Below are positions 17,377-28,598 of a stretch of 64,000 nucleotides of DNA, one piece after another (positions within the stretch are counted from its first letter, which is position 1; each line of letters starts with the position of its first letter). Both the position numbers and the translations under genes were made by a program. This DNA comes from Streptomyces europaeiscabiei (GTDB lineage: Bacteria > Actinomycetota > Actinomycetes > Streptomycetales > Streptomycetaceae), in the NCBI RefSeq assembly GCF_036346855.1, contig NZ_CP107841.1:5026001-5090000 (forward strand), given 5' to 3'. Under the pieces are notes generated by a model. That model was not told the origin of the DNA. It saw only the letters and a program-made list of their open reading frames with translations, and ran no database searches.

Positions 17377-17649
17377 GAGTTCTCCCCTCCCTCGTCCCCC
17401 GCGAGCTGTCGCAAGCCCTTGCTATGTACGCGATCGGTCCCAGCACATCACATTACGCACGCGCTCCGTCACCGTTCGTCGCGAATCGGCAAGAGTGGAA
17501 CGGTGAGATCCGGATGGGGAGTTGGGAGAGCCGGGGCAAGCCGGGGGGCCGGGTGTGGGTGATCGGCGGTGGTCGTGGTGTGTTGTGGCTGGTCGGGACG
17601 GCACTGGAGGGCACTGGACTGGACGGGACACGGACGGTCGGGGCGGGGG
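17377..17649. other. Gene-free spacer between minus-strand genes
   Basis: About 270 bp upstream of the DMFase-like gene. It includes an AT-richer patch (CACATCACATTACGCACGCG near 17441), a likely promoter area for the minus-strand gene. No supported ORF. Confidence 0.4.
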
Positions 17650-17741
17650 GTGGTCGGGCCGGCCGGGCTGGTGGTCGGGCCGGCCGGGCTGGTGGTCGGG
17701 CCGGCCGGGCTGGTGGTCGGGCCGACCGGGCTGGTGGTCGG
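17650..17741. repeat. 21-bp tandem repeat array
   Basis: About 4.4 copies of a 21-bp unit built on GTGGTCGGGCCGGCCGGGCT; the last copies carry single substitutions (GGCCGACC). It lies a few bases from the stop of the large membrane protein gene at 17748. No spacers, so not CRISPR. Confidence 0.85.
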
Positions 17742-17747
17742 TCGCGG

Positions 17748-19877
<2,130 letters not shown>

Positions 19878-20327
19878 GGCCCGACGTCACCCCCTGCTGT
19901 CCCGTGCGGCGCACACCGCGACGCCTGCGACGACTGCTCGTCACAGTGGCCACCGCCGAATGCCCTGACGTTGCTCACTCCCCCACTGTGGCACCGACCA
20001 CCGACATCGCAATGCCGGTGGGCCAAGTGCCGGAACACTTGCGCCGCACCCTAGTTGGGGCCCCGGCCGCCGTCAGCCGGATAGGCCATCGCTCACTCGA
20101 TGGAATGGCTTTGGGGAGAGGTGAATGACGCTGGGCAAGGATCGGGCCCCGGATTCCGGCGGATTTTCCAGGGGTTCCTGGGGGTCTCCGTGGGATTCCG
20201 GGGCCTGGGGTTCGTACCCGTTGCTGGTGCTTCGCATGCGGATGTCGCGAAGGGGGCGGATGCGTATGGATGCGTGGAGATGCGTGCGGAAGGACGCGAG
20301 GGGCGTGGAAAGCCGGCCGTCAGTCGG
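19878..20327. other. 450-bp gene-free interval between purD and the membrane protein gene
   Basis: Both flanking genes are on the minus strand, so this holds the purD 3' region and the promoter of the downstream gene. I see no ORF with plausible coding content on either strand and no strong hairpin immediately after purD. Confidence 0.4.
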
Positions 20328-21581
20328 TCACGCCTCGGCCGCCGCCTTCGCCGCGATGTCCGCACGGTGCTGGGAGCCGTCGAGACCGATGCGGGCGACG
20401 GCGGTGTAGGCGCGGTCACGGGCCTCGGTGAGGTCCTTGCCGGTCGCCGTGACGGAGAGGACGCGGCCGCCGGCGCTGACGACGACGTCACCGGCGCGCT
20501 TGGTGCCGGCGTGCAGGACGTACGCGTGCGGGGCGTCCACGGCGGCGACCTCGTCGAGGCCCGTGATGGGGTCACCGGTGCGCGGCGTGCCCGGGTAGTT
20601 GTGCGAGGCCACGACCACGGTGACGGCCGCGTCGCCGCTCCAGCGGAGGGGTTCGAGGTCGCCGAGCGTGCCGTTGGCGGCGGCGAGCAGGACACCGGCC
20701 AGCGGGGTCTTGAGGCGGGCGAGGACGACCTGGGTCTCCGGGTCACCGAACCGCGCGTTGAACTCGATCACCCGTACGCCTCGGCCGGTGATCGCCAGGC
20801 CCGCGTAGAGCAGGCCGGAGAACGGGGTGCCGCGGCGCCGCATCTCGTCGACCGTCGGCTGCAGCACGGTCTGCAGCACCTCGTCGACCAGCTTCGGGTC
20901 GGCCCACGGGAGCGGCGAGTACGCGCCCATGCCGCCGGTGTTGGGACCTTCGTCGCCGTCGAGCGCGCGCTTGAAGTCCTGCGCGGGCTGGAGCGGGAGG
21001 ACGGTCACGCCGTCGGTGATGGCGAAGAGGGAGACCTCGGGGCCATCGAGGAACTCCTCGATGACGACCCGGCCGCAGGCGAGCGCGTGATCGCGGGCCT
21101 GGGCGAGGTCCGCCGTCACGACGACACCCTTGCCGGCCGCGAGCCCGTCGTCCTTCACGACGTACGGCGCGCCGAAGGCGTCCAGCGCCTCGTCGATCTC
21201 CTCGGCGGTGGTGCAGACGTACGACCGCGCGGTGGGCACGCCGGCCCCGGCCATGACCTCCTTGGCGAAGGCCTTGGAGCCCTCCAGTTGCGCGGCCTCA
21301 CCGGACGGACCGAACACCGGGATGCCCGCCGCGCGCACGGCGTCGGCGACACCCGCGACCAGCGGGGCCTCCGGCCCCACGATCACCAGGTCGGCCTCCA
21401 GCCGCGTGGCCAGCGCGGTCACGGCGGCGCCGTCGAGCGCGTCGACCGGGTGCGACTCGGCCACCTCCGCGGTGCCCGCGTTGCCGGGCGCGCAGTGGAG
21501 TGCGGTGACATCGGAGTCGAGGGACAGCGAACGGCACAGCGCGTGCTCACGAGCACCGGTACCAATGACGAGGACCTTCAC
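20328..21581 (-). CDS. purD: Phosphoribosylamine-glycine ligase (GAR synthetase)
   Basis: 417 aa ATP-grasp enzyme, step 2 of purine synthesis, joining phosphoribosylamine and glycine. N-terminal [18 protein letters not shown]-grasp strand [25 protein letters not shown] loop ([13 protein letters not shown]) and [15 protein letters not shown] near the metal site. Length matches the family. Downstream of dnaX on the same strand with a 363-bp gap. Confidence 0.97.
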   Translation of the reverse strand: MKVLVIGTGAREHALCRSLSLDSDVTALHCAPGNAGTAEVAESHPVDALDGAAVTALATRLEADLVIVGPEAPLVAGVADAVRAAGIPVFGPSGEAAQLEGSKAFAKEVMAGAGVPTARSYVCTTAEEIDEALDAFGAPYVVKDDGLAAGKGVVVTADLAQARDHALACGRVVIEEFLDGPEVSLFAITDGVTVLPLQPAQDFKRALDGDEGPNTGGMGAYSPLPWADPKLVDEVLQTVLQPTVDEMRRRGTPFSGLLYAGLAITGRGVRVIEFNARFGDPETQVVLARLKTPLAGVLLAAANGTLGDLEPLRWSGDAAVTVVVASHNYPGTPRTGDPITGLDEVAAVDAPHAYVLHAGTKRAGDVVVSAGGRVLSVTATGKDLTEARDRAYTAVARIGLDGSQHRADIAAKAAAEA

Positions 21582-21944
21582 GGTGCCAGCCTAGCCGCAG
21601 GGGGCGGGTGGCTTTGTGGGGGCTTCCGAAGAGTGGGACGGCAGGGGTTTGTCGGATCGCACGAAGGTGACGCGGAGTACGGGGTGGGGGGTGCGGTGGG
21701 GAGGGGTGCAGGGAGGGGCGCGGGGGCGCTGGGGCTGGTGCGGGGTGGCGAACCGGACGTCGGCGCAGCGGTGGTCAACCCTCGGCTGTGCTCCCGCGGG
21801 TGGCGGAGCGGGCCGAGCCGGGGCGGAGTCAGCCGGGCCGGCCCGGCGCTCGACGGCGTGCCCGCCTACCGCACCGCGGCGTCAGCCGGGGCTCTGCCCC
21901 GTGCCCTCACGGTTGGCCGTCCGCGCTCGCGGTCCGCTCGCCCG
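21582..21944. other. 363-bp interval between dnaX and purD
   Basis: G-rich on the plus strand (runs of GGGGTGGGGGGTGCGG near 21681-21720) with no convincing coding frame. It probably carries the purD promoter. A possible 66-codon minus-strand frame at 21578-21778 is Pro/Ser/Thr-rich, overlaps the purD start and is not supported. Confidence 0.4.
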
Positions 21945-24407
21945 CTACTCGTTCGCGATCTCCTCCACCACCGTCGCCCCCAGTTCTCGCACGATCAGGT
22001 CGTGGCCGGAGAGGGCCGATTCGTCGAGGTCGGGATCGTCGTCCTCGGGGGTGTCGTCCTCAGGGGAAACCGGCGGGGGTTCGGGGGCCGGGGGTGGCCC
22101 GGCGGCGACGGGCGGGGCGCTCGGGGTCGACTGGTGGGGCGCGGCCGGACGGGGGCCCGCCGAGGCCTGGGGCGCGGCGGGACGTGACGCCGGAGCCGGG
22201 GAGCCTCCGTAGCCACCGCCGGCGCCGCCACCTCCGTAGCCACCGCCCGTGCCGCCACCGTAGCCACCCGCGGCCGGTGCGGGAGAGCCGTAGCCGCCGG
22301 GGGCGCCCGGCGGGGTCCCGCCGCCCGAGGTGTCGATGACCGCCTCGATCTTCCAGTGGACGTTGAACTGCTCGGCCAGCGCGGCCCGCAGTACGTCCTC
22401 GCTGCCGCTGGTCGCGAAGTTGTCCCGGGCTCCCGCGTTGACGAAGCCGATCTGGAGGGTCGTGCCGTCGAACCCGGCCACATGCGCGTTCTGGCTGAGC
22501 AGGATCCAGGTGAAACGGCGGCGGTTCTTCACCGTCTCCAGGATGTTCGGCCAGAGCGTGCGGGGGTCGGGGCCGCCGGCAGCCGGGTTGTAGGCGGCGG
22601 GGGCCTGGGCCGCGGCCGGGGGGCCGGGCTGGGCGTACGCGGCGGGCGGGCCCGATGCGGGAGGCGTGGTCGGGCCGGGCGGGGCCGGGGTCCCGGGGGC
22701 AGGGCCACCACCACCGGCGGGCGCGGCCGTCGGCCAACCGCCGGGCCGGCGCCCACCGCCCGCGGTGGCCGGGGTGGGCCAGGAGCCGGGGGCGGAGCCG
22801 CCAGGGGCGGCCGGCGCGGAGGCGGGCGCGTCGGGGTGGGCAGGGCTCGCGCCGGGGCTGGCGTGCGCGGGGTCGGTGGGCGGCGCGGCCGGAGCAGCGG
22901 TCACGGCGGCCGGGGCGATCGGCGCGGCCTGGGGCGGGGCAGCCGGAGCCGCTCCACCCGGGGCCGGCTGTCCGCCGACGGTGCCCCCGGCACCGTACGC
23001 ATCCGGACCCGGGCCGGGGCCCGGCGCACCTGTTCCTCCGCCCCCGGCGCCCCGGACGGCGGCCCGAGCGGCCGCGGGCCCGCCACCGGGCGGGACCTGG
23101 GCGGCTTGCGGAACTTGCGGGGCGTGTGGGGCCTGTGGGGCCTGTGGGGCCTGTGGGGCCATGCTCATGGGCGGGGCGGTCGCTCCCCCATGTGCTTCGG
23201 GGCCGGGCACGTATCCCATGGCGGGCCCGGCGCCGCCGCCCGAGAAGTTCACCCCGCGCTCCAGGCGGTCCAGGCGGGCCATGACGGACCGTTCGTCGCC
23301 GTAGGTGGCGGGGAGGAGCACGCGGGCACAGATCAGTTCGAGCTGGAGACGGGGCGAGTTGGCGCCGCGCATCTCGGTGAGGCCTTCGTTGACCAGGTCG
23401 GCGGCGCGGCTGAGCTCGGCGGCGCCGAAGACGCCGGCCTGGGCCTGCATGCGCTCCAGGACCTCGACGGGGGCGTCGATGAGGCCCTTCTCGATGGCGT
23501 CCGGCACGGCGGCCAGGATCACCAGGTCCCGCAGCCGCTCCAGCAGGTCGGCGACGAACCGCCGCGGGTCGTTGCCGGCCTCCATGACGTGGTCGACGAC
23601 CTCGAAGGCCGCGGCCCCGTCCCCCGCGGCGAAGGCCTCGACGACCGAGTCGAGCAGCGACCCGTCCGTATAGCCGAGCAGCGACGTCGCCATGGCGTAC
23701 GTCACACCCGCGTCCGTCGCACCCGCCAGCAGTTGGTCCATGACGGACATCGAGTCACGCACGGAGCCGGCCCCGGCGCGCACGACCAGCGGGAGGACAC
23801 CCTCCGCGACCGGGATCTTCTCCTTGCCGCAGACCTCGCCGAGGTACTCCCGGAGCGTGCCGGGGGGCACCAGCCGGAACGGATAGTGGTGCGTACGCGA
23901 CCGGATCGTGCCGATGACCTTCTCTGGCTCGGTGGTCGCGAAGATGAACTTGAGGTGCTCCGGCGGCTCCTCGACGACCTTCAGCAGCGCGTTGAAACCG
24001 GCCGACGTGACCATGTGGGCCTCGTCGATGATGTAGATCTTGTACCGGCTGCCCGCGGGCCCGAAGAAGGCCTTCTCTCGCAGCTCACGGGCGTCGTCCA
24101 CACCACCGTGCGAGGCCGCGTCGATCTCGATGACGTCGATCGACCCCGGTCCGGTCCGTGCCAGGTCCTGGCAGGACTGGCACGTTCCGCACGGCGTCGG
24201 CGTGGGCCCCTGCTCGCAGTTCAGACACCGGGCGAGGATCCGCGCGCTGGTCGTCTTCCCGCACCCACGCGGCCCGCTGAACAGGTACGCGTGATTGACC
24301 CGGTTGTTCCGCAGCGCCTGCTGCAGCGGGTCGGTGACATGCTTCTGCCCGATGACCTCGGCGAACGACTCCGGGCGATAACGGCGGTACAGCGCGAGAG
24401 ACGACAC
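21945..24407 (-). CDS. dnaX: DNA polymerase III subunit gamma/tau
   Basis: 820 aa clamp-loader ATPase. Walker A GPRGCGKTT at residues 45-53; zinc ligands Cys64, Cys73, Cys76 and Cys79 (CLNC..CGTCQSC); Walker B IIDEAHM; SRC-like GTIRSRTHHY. After domain III (about residue 370) comes a ~200-residue Gly/Pro/Ala-rich linker, then a conserved tau C-terminus (LWPNILETVKNRRRFTWILLSQNAHV). The GTG at 24407 gives the family start MSSLALYRRYRPESF; no Shine-Dalgarno precedes it and a TATAAC lies 9 bp upstream, so the message may be nearly leaderless. Confidence 0.96.
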   Translation of the reverse strand: MSSLALYRRYRPESFAEVIGQKHVTDPLQQALRNNRVNHAYLFSGPRGCGKTTSARILARCLNCEQGPTPTPCGTCQSCQDLARTGPGSIDVIEIDAASHGGVDDARELREKAFFGPAGSRYKIYIIDEAHMVTSAGFNALLKVVEEPPEHLKFIFATTEPEKVIGTIRSRTHHYPFRLVPPGTLREYLGEVCGKEKIPVAEGVLPLVVRAGAGSVRDSMSVMDQLLAGATDAGVTYAMATSLLGYTDGSLLDSVVEAFAAGDGAAAFEVVDHVMEAGNDPRRFVADLLERLRDLVILAAVPDAIEKGLIDAPVEVLERMQAQAGVFGAAELSRAADLVNEGLTEMRGANSPRLQLELICARVLLPATYGDERSVMARLDRLERGVNFSGGGAGPAMGYVPGPEAHGGATAPPMSMAPQAPQAPQAPHAPQVPQAAQVPPGGGPAAARAAVRGAGGGGTGAPGPGPGPDAYGAGGTVGGQPAPGGAAPAAPPQAAPIAPAAVTAAPAAPPTDPAHASPGASPAHPDAPASAPAAPGGSAPGSWPTPATAGGGRRPGGWPTAAPAGGGGPAPGTPAPPGPTTPPASGPPAAYAQPGPPAAAQAPAAYNPAAGGPDPRTLWPNILETVKNRRRFTWILLSQNAHVAGFDGTTLQIGFVNAGARDNFATSGSEDVLRAALAEQFNVHWKIEAVIDTSGGGTPPGAPGGYGSPAPAAGGYGGGTGGGYGGGGAGGGYGGSPAPASRPAAPQASAGPRPAAPHQSTPSAPPVAAGPPPAPEPPPVSPEDDTPEDDDPDLDESALSGHDLIVRELGATVVEEIANE

Positions 24408-24416
24408 GCGTACGAG

Positions 24417-24422
24417 GTTATA
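24417..24422 (-). promoter_or_regulatory. Candidate -10 box of dnaX
   Basis: TATAAC on the minus strand, 9 nt before the GTG start. A start point 6-8 nt downstream would leave only a 1-3 nt leader, agreeing with the lack of a Shine-Dalgarno. Confidence 0.45.
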
Positions 24423-24593
24423 GGCGCCCACTGACAACACGGACCGCCACCGAAGCGGACCAGGACCGAAGCGGCCCTTGAGGCGTGGCCGGGCCCCTCG
24501 GCGATCGGCCCGGGATCATCGGCTCCGGGCGGGAGCCATCGGCCCGGGGTGGTGGTCATCGGGCCATCGGCTCGGCGCGGGCCCGGACGCACA

Positions 24594-24685
24594 AGACCCC
24601 TCACGCACCCGCCAGAGCCAACCTACCCTTGCTGCCTTCCGGCCCTGGGGGAGTTCAGTCAGATAGCGCCGCGTGAGGGGCTGAG
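24594..24685 (-). ncRNA. ffs: Signal recognition particle RNA (4.5S-like, bacterial small SRP RNA)
   Basis: On the minus strand the sequence holds the universally conserved SRP tip: GGCCGGAAGGCAGCAAGGGT, with the GGAA tetraloop and the asymmetric AGCA bulge that bind Ffh. The outer helix closes between CCCCTCACGC and GCGTGAGGGG. About 90-95 nt, the usual size in actinobacteria, which lack the Alu domain. Location between dnaX and tRNA-Ser is typical of Streptomyces. Ends are estimated from the terminal helix. Confidence 0.92.
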
Positions 24686-24688
24686 CCC

Positions 24689-24694
24689 AGCCTA
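24689..24694 (-). promoter_or_regulatory. -10 box of ffs
   Basis: TAGGCT on the minus strand, a strong match to the streptomycete -10 consensus, about 7 nt upstream of the predicted 5' end of the SRP RNA. Confidence 0.6.
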
Positions 24695-24804
24695 CCCGAT
24701 CCCCGACGCCCGCCGACCCGCCTCCCCGCCCCTCCCTCCCGCATCGATCACCCGCCGCCGAACGGGTTCGCAACCACCCTCCGACGTCATGTAATGTTCC
24801 CGGC

Positions 24805-24889
24805 GGAGGATTCGCCTAGAGGCCTAGGGCGCACGCTTGGAAAGCGTGTTGGGTTCACACCCTCACGAGTTCGAATCTCGTATCCTCCG
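24805..24889 (+). tRNA. tRNA-Ser (anticodon GGA)
   Basis: 85-nt class II tRNA. Acceptor GGAGGAT/ATCCTCC, long variable arm TTGGGTTCACACCCTC, anticodon stem CACGC/GCGTG with loop TTGGAAA (GGA, reads TCC/TCT). CCA is encoded at 24890-24892, unlike the glycine tRNAs here. From 24838 to the CCA the sequence is repeated at 28480-28534, marking it as an integration target. Confidence 0.97.
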
Positions 24890-24892
24890 CCA
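24838..24892 (+). repeat. Attachment-site copy 1 (3' part of tRNA-Ser)
   Basis: 55 bp from the anticodon loop (TGGAAAGCGTG) to the CCA end. Identical, base for base, to 28480-28534. 3' tRNA ends regenerated in this way are the usual attB/attP core of actinobacterial integrative elements. Confidence 0.9.
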
Positions 24893-24913
24893 GTGCCTCA
24901 CCGGGCACGATGT

Positions 24914-24947
24914 CGAAGGGCCCCACCGTTCGCGGTGGGGCCCTTCG
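24914..24947 (+). terminator. Terminator after tRNA-Ser
   Basis: 15-bp stem CGAAGGGCCCCACCG closed by a TTCG loop. A sister hairpin follows attachment copy 2. Confidence 0.85.
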
Positions 24948-25189
24948 CTGTGCGCTGGTTGCGGTTTTGGTTGCGTTTATATCCGCCCATTAAGGATGTT
25001 TCGGCAGCGGGTAGCCAGTATCTTCTCCTGCCGCCGGGCTGGGCCCGCGGGACGAGCCCGGCGGGGAGGTGCCCGGGACTCTGTCTTCGTCCGGCATCCG
25101 CGGATCATGGAACTGCGCCATCCTTGACCTTGGCGCCGAAGCGGCTTCGGCCCGCCCGTGACGTTCCCTGTCTGTCGAGGTGCACCCTC

Positions 25190-27625
25190 ATGAAGTCCCG
25201 ATCGACGCTCGTGACCTGGCTGAGCGAACTCGACGGTTCCCGCCTGGCACGCGTACTCGCCAATCGGAAGGACGCAGCCTCCTCTCCGGAACCACGCTCG
25301 GTGGGGGAACTGGCGGACCGTCTCCAACGTCCGGGGTCCGTGGCACTCGCCCTGCCCCAACTCACGCTGCCGTGCTTGCAGGCCACTGAGGCGCTGGCAG
25401 TCCTGGGAGCACGAGCGACCCGGGACAGCCTCGCGGAGTTGCTCGGCTCAAGATCCCCTACGGCGGTACACGCGCTGGACGCGACCCTGGAGGCGCTGTC
25501 GGATCGGGCGCTCGTGTGGCAGGACGGAAACGAGGCACTGCGCATGCCCACGCCCTTGCGGCAGGCGTGGAGCACACCCCTGGGACTTGACGCCCCGCTG
25601 GGCGAGCTGCTGGCCGGCACCACCTCGGAGGAACTGCGCGGCATGCTGGCGGTCCTGGGTATCAAGCCACCCGGCACCAAGCAGCAGCGACTCGCGGCTC
25701 TGGTGGAGCATCACAGTGACGCGGAACGGGTCGCCGCGTTGGTGGCGGGGGCACCGGCCGCCACACGGAAGTTGCTTGAGCGGAGCGCCAGATCCACGCC
25801 GCGTCAGTCACTGTTCGTCGTGTTCGGGACTCCTGGCCGCGACCTCCAACCAGGCGCCCGATGGGCACTCGACCGCGGGCTTCTGCTCCAGGACCGTCAC
25901 CGGTACGGGCCCGCCCGGATGCCGGTCGAGGTGGCCTTGGCTCTGCGGGGCCCCGATTGGCACGCTCCGTTCGAACCTCTGCCGCCTGTCACACAGTTGG
26001 TGCCCATCACCTCCTCGGAGGTGGAGCGGGAGGCCGCGGTGGCCGCCACCGCGTTCGCGGCCCATGCCGCCTCCGTCCTTTCGGCGTGCGCGACCGCTCC
26101 ACCGACCCGGCTGAAGTCGGGCGGGATCGGCGCGCGTGAACTGGCCCGGCTCGGCAAGGCCGCCCAAGCGGACGACGCCGTCGTACGCATCGCCCTGGAG
26201 ACCGCGTACGCCGCCGGACTGCTGGCCCGCGACGGCGATCGCGTACCTCCCACCGAGGCGTACGACGTCTGGGCCGAGCAGGAGCCCGCAGAACAACTCG
26301 CCGTACTGCTCCGGGCATGGCGGGACCTGCCGCTCACCCCCACCCGGGCACGCGACGAAGACAACAAGGCGCTTCCCGCGCTCGCCGGTGCGCCTGACTG
26401 CGGCGGCTGTCTGCAGGCCCGCCACGGGCTGCTCATCGCGGCGGCGGGGCTCCCGGCAGGACAGGGTGCGAAGGTCGCTTCGGAGCTGGGGCCGCTCGTG
26501 GCCTGGCACCGTCCGCTCGCCGACGACGCCTCGCCCCAGGACACGGCACCGTTCAGCACCGTGATCCGCGAAGGCGAACTACTGGGCGTGCTGGCACGGG
26601 GTGCGCTGTCCCCGCTCGGTGCGCACCTGGCGGCCCACACCGACGAAGAGCTCGACATCACGGCCCGGCGGCTGCTGCCCCCCGCGACCACGACGGCCCG
26701 GATCGGCGCCGACCTCACCGCCGTCGTCACCGGCACCCCGTCCGCGCGACTCGCGGCGCTGCTGGATTCGACGGCCGACCGGGAGACCAGTGGCACAGCG
26801 TCGGTATGGCGCTTCAGCGCCGGTAGTATCCGCCGGGCCCTGGACGCCGGCCGCACCCCGGACGACATCACGGCCGACCTGGCAGCCGGCTCCGCCACGG
26901 CCCTGCCACAGCCGCTGACCTATCTCATCGCCGACACCGCACGAGGTCACGGACGGGTGCGCATCGCCCCCGCGGCCTGTGTCATCCACGGCGACGAACC
27001 CGCGCTCCTGGCCGAACTCGCCGCCCACCGCGCACTGTCCAAGCTCGCCCTGCGGCGGCTCGCCCCGACGGTCCTGGTCAGCGGCAGCCCACCCGTGACG
27101 ACTCTCGCCGCGCTCCGTGCCGCGGGCTACGCCCCGGTCGCCGAGACCGCCGGGGGAACGGTACGCATCGAAAAGCGCCTGCCGCAGAGGGCCGCCGCTG
27201 CCGTCCCACCCCCGCGAGGGAACGTCGGGCGGCGCGGCCCCAGGACCACCGCGACCCACGCCTCGGAGATGCTCATCGACGCCGGGACGGACGTGGACGT
27301 CCTGGCCGACCGGCTGCTCAAGGCCCCACCGAACGCCCCGGAACCCGACCCGTTCGGCAGCGGGGTGCCTTTCGCGACGGACACCGAGGAGATCGTCGCC
27401 GGATACGCGAAGCACTTGTCGTACAGCGACGTCCGCCAGGTCGCCCATGCCATCGACGCCGGTGCGGCCATCACGGTCGAGTACATCGCCACCTCGGGCA
27501 GCCGGACCGTACGCACCCTCAGCGACCTCGAACTCGACCCGCCCTACCTCAACGCCTGGTGCCACCTGCGCGAAGCGGAACGCGTCTTCACTCTCTCCCG
27601 CATCCATGGCGTGATGCCCGCCTAG
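25190..27625 (+). CDS. Helicase-associated/WYL-domain protein (XPB/Ssl2-like C-terminal module)
   Basis: 811 aa, soluble. The body resembles actinobacterial helicase C-terminal-domain proteins: an N-terminal region (LVTWLSELDGSRLARVLANR), a middle part containing ARELARLGKAAQADD and a segment near residues 560-680. The C-terminal ~70 residues look like a WYL fold: AITVEYIATSGSRTVRTLSDLELDPPYLNAWCHLREAERVFTLSRI. No Walker A or DEAD box is visible, so it is not itself a helicase. The usual neighbouring XPB-type helicase gene is absent here. WYL domains sense nucleic-acid ligands; role here unknown. ATG at 25190 follows GAGG. It sits inside the tRNA-Ser repeat-bounded segment. Confidence 0.7.
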   Translation: MKSRSTLVTWLSELDGSRLARVLANRKDAASSPEPRSVGELADRLQRPGSVALALPQLTLPCLQATEALAVLGARATRDSLAELLGSRSPTAVHALDATLEALSDRALVWQDGNEALRMPTPLRQAWSTPLGLDAPLGELLAGTTSEELRGMLAVLGIKPPGTKQQRLAALVEHHSDAERVAALVAGAPAATRKLLERSARSTPRQSLFVVFGTPGRDLQPGARWALDRGLLLQDRHRYGPARMPVEVALALRGPDWHAPFEPLPPVTQLVPITSSEVEREAAVAATAFAAHAASVLSACATAPPTRLKSGGIGARELARLGKAAQADDAVVRIALETAYAAGLLARDGDRVPPTEAYDVWAEQEPAEQLAVLLRAWRDLPLTPTRARDEDNKALPALAGAPDCGGCLQARHGLLIAAAGLPAGQGAKVASELGPLVAWHRPLADDASPQDTAPFSTVIREGELLGVLARGALSPLGAHLAAHTDEELDITARRLLPPATTTARIGADLTAVVTGTPSARLAALLDSTADRETSGTASVWRFSAGSIRRALDAGRTPDDITADLAAGSATALPQPLTYLIADTARGHGRVRIAPAACVIHGDEPALLAELAAHRALSKLALRRLAPTVLVSGSPPVTTLAALRAAGYAPVAETAGGTVRIEKRLPQRAAAAVPPPRGNVGRRGPRTTATHASEMLIDAGTDVDVLADRLLKAPPNAPEPDPFGSGVPFATDTEEIVAGYAKHLSYSDVRQVAHAIDAGAAITVEYIATSGSRTVRTLSDLELDPPYLNAWCHLREAERVFTLSRIHGVMPA

Positions 27626-27682
27626 GACTCGGCGGCCAAGGCCGGGTGCCCCGGCGAGCCACCCCCGCGGGCACCTCACGAG

Positions 27683-27719
27683 ATATACTTGACTCCACAT
27701 TTGATATCAGGAGGCGTAG
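27683..27719 (+). promoter_or_regulatory. Promoter/operator region of vapBC
   Basis: AT-rich in a GC-rich setting: GAGATATACTTGACTCCAC then TTTGATATC. TTGACT is a good -35. GATATA and TGATATC half-sites flank it and could be the autoregulatory operator. A perfect AGGAGG Shine-Dalgarno follows, six bases before the ATG. Confidence 0.5.
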
Positions 27720-27935
27720 ATGAGTCGGACGGTTATCGACCTGGACGACGACCTGGTCGCGGACGTGGCGAAAGCCCTCGGGACGAACACCAAGAAGGAG
27801 ACCGTCAACACCGCTCTTCGCGAGGTGCTGGAGAGCCGGCGTCGTGCCCTGGCTCTCGCCCGGCTGCGGGCCGCGGCGGGCGACGGCGCATTCGATCTGG
27901 AACTGTTCGAGAACAAGGAGATCTACCGCCGGTGA
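27720..27935 (+). CDS. vapB: VapB-family antitoxin
   Basis: 71 aa. RHH-like N-terminus MSRTVIDLDDDLVADVAKALGTNTKKETVNTALREVLESRRRALAL, the usual type II antitoxin DNA-binding fold, then a short toxin-wrapping tail ending FDLELFENKEIYRR. Start preceded by AGGAGG. Its TGA overlaps the toxin GTG by 4 bp (GTGA), fixing co-translation. It should neutralise the PIN toxin and repress its own promoter. Confidence 0.9.
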   Translation: MSRTVIDLDDDLVADVAKALGTNTKKETVNTALREVLESRRRALALARLRAAAGDGAFDLELFENKEIYRR

Positions 27936-28354
27936 ACGCGGCCCAGTTCCTGATCGACACCAGCGCGTTCGCACGGTTCATGCGCGGGGAAGCAGAACAG
28001 TACGGCTGGGACCAGGCCGCCGCGGCCGGACTCATCGCGACCTGCCCGATCACCGAGCTCGAGTTCTTCTACAGCGCACGGTCAGCCGCCGACCGGGCGC
28101 GCGGCATCGAGGACATGCGGCTGATCTTCGGCTGGGTTCCCGTCGACGACCGCGCCTACGACCGCGCCTGGCAGGTCCAGGAAGCCCTCACCAAGCAGGG
28201 GAAACACCGAAGTGCCGGACCTGTCGACCTGGTCGTCGCCGCGACCGCCGAGCTGCAGGGGCTCACCCTGCTCCATCGCGATCACGACTTCGAGTGCATC
28301 GCCGCGGTGACCGGACAAGCCCTCCAGTGGTACGGCCCGGAACACGGCAAGTAG
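27932..28354 (+). CDS. vapC: VapC-family PIN-domain ribonuclease toxin
   Basis: 140 aa. All four PIN acidic positions are visible: Asp9 in FLIDTSAFAR, Glu in CPITELEFF, Asp in GPVDLVVAATA and Asp in HRDHDFE. It should cleave specific structured RNAs (tRNA or rRNA) when freed from VapB. The pair probably stabilises the integrated segment against loss (inference). It ends 126 bp before the right attachment copy. Confidence 0.9.
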   Translation: MNAAQFLIDTSAFARFMRGEAEQYGWDQAAAAGLIATCPITELEFFYSARSAADRARGIEDMRLIFGWVPVDDRAYDRAWQVQEALTKQGKHRSAGPVDLVVAATAELQGLTLLHRDHDFECIAAVTGQALQWYGPEHGK

Positions 28355-28479
28355 GTCAGCGGTGGTTGCAGTTCTGGTTGCGTTCACCGCCGTACGACAT
28401 CGTTCAGAAGCCCCACCCGAGTTGGCTGCACCGCAGGTCAGAACGCTCCCGCACATCCCCGTACCCCCGGACGAACATG

Positions 28480-28534
28480 TGGAAAGCGTGTTGGGTTCAC
28501 ACCCTCACGAGTTCGAATCTCGTATCCTCCGCCA
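28480..28534 (+). repeat. Attachment-site copy 2 (orphan tRNA-Ser 3' half)
   Basis: 55 bp identical to 24838-24892, ending in CCGCCA, with no 5' tRNA half; upstream is AACATG instead of the tRNA anticodon arm. Followed by a similar but not identical stretch (TCACCGGGCA) and the second hairpin. Confidence 0.9.
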
Positions 28535-28556
28535 TTGCTCTCACCGGGCAATACGT

Positions 28557-28588
28557 CGAAGGGCCCCACCTCACGGTGGGGCCCTTCG
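28557..28588 (+). terminator. Terminator after attachment copy 2
   Basis: 14-bp stem CGAAGGGCCCCACC with loop TCAC. A sister of the hairpin at 24914-24947, suggesting that the element carried its own copy of the tRNA terminator or that the original was displaced. Confidence 0.75.
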
Positions 28589-28598
28589 ATGTTGTCCG

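Larger units (their letters stand above)
24838..28534. mobile_element. Integrated segment bounded by 55-bp tRNA-Ser direct repeats
   Basis: The left boundary is the intact tRNA-Ser, the right one a 55-bp copy of its 3' half without a 5' half. Inside both ends lies a 21-bp motif made of GGTTGC(G/A)GTT and TGGTTGCGTT (24957-24977 and 28364-28384, 19/21 identical), resembling integrase arm sites. Cargo: a WYL/helicase-associated protein and VapBC. No integrase is inside the repeats; a truncated one lies just outside the right copy, so this may be one unit of a former tandem array. Immobile on its own. Confidence 0.65.

Noticed and set aside
17650..17741. 21-bp repeats considered as a CRISPR or origin iteron array
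   Set aside because: No spacers, no replication gene next to it, and GC-only composition unlike iterons.
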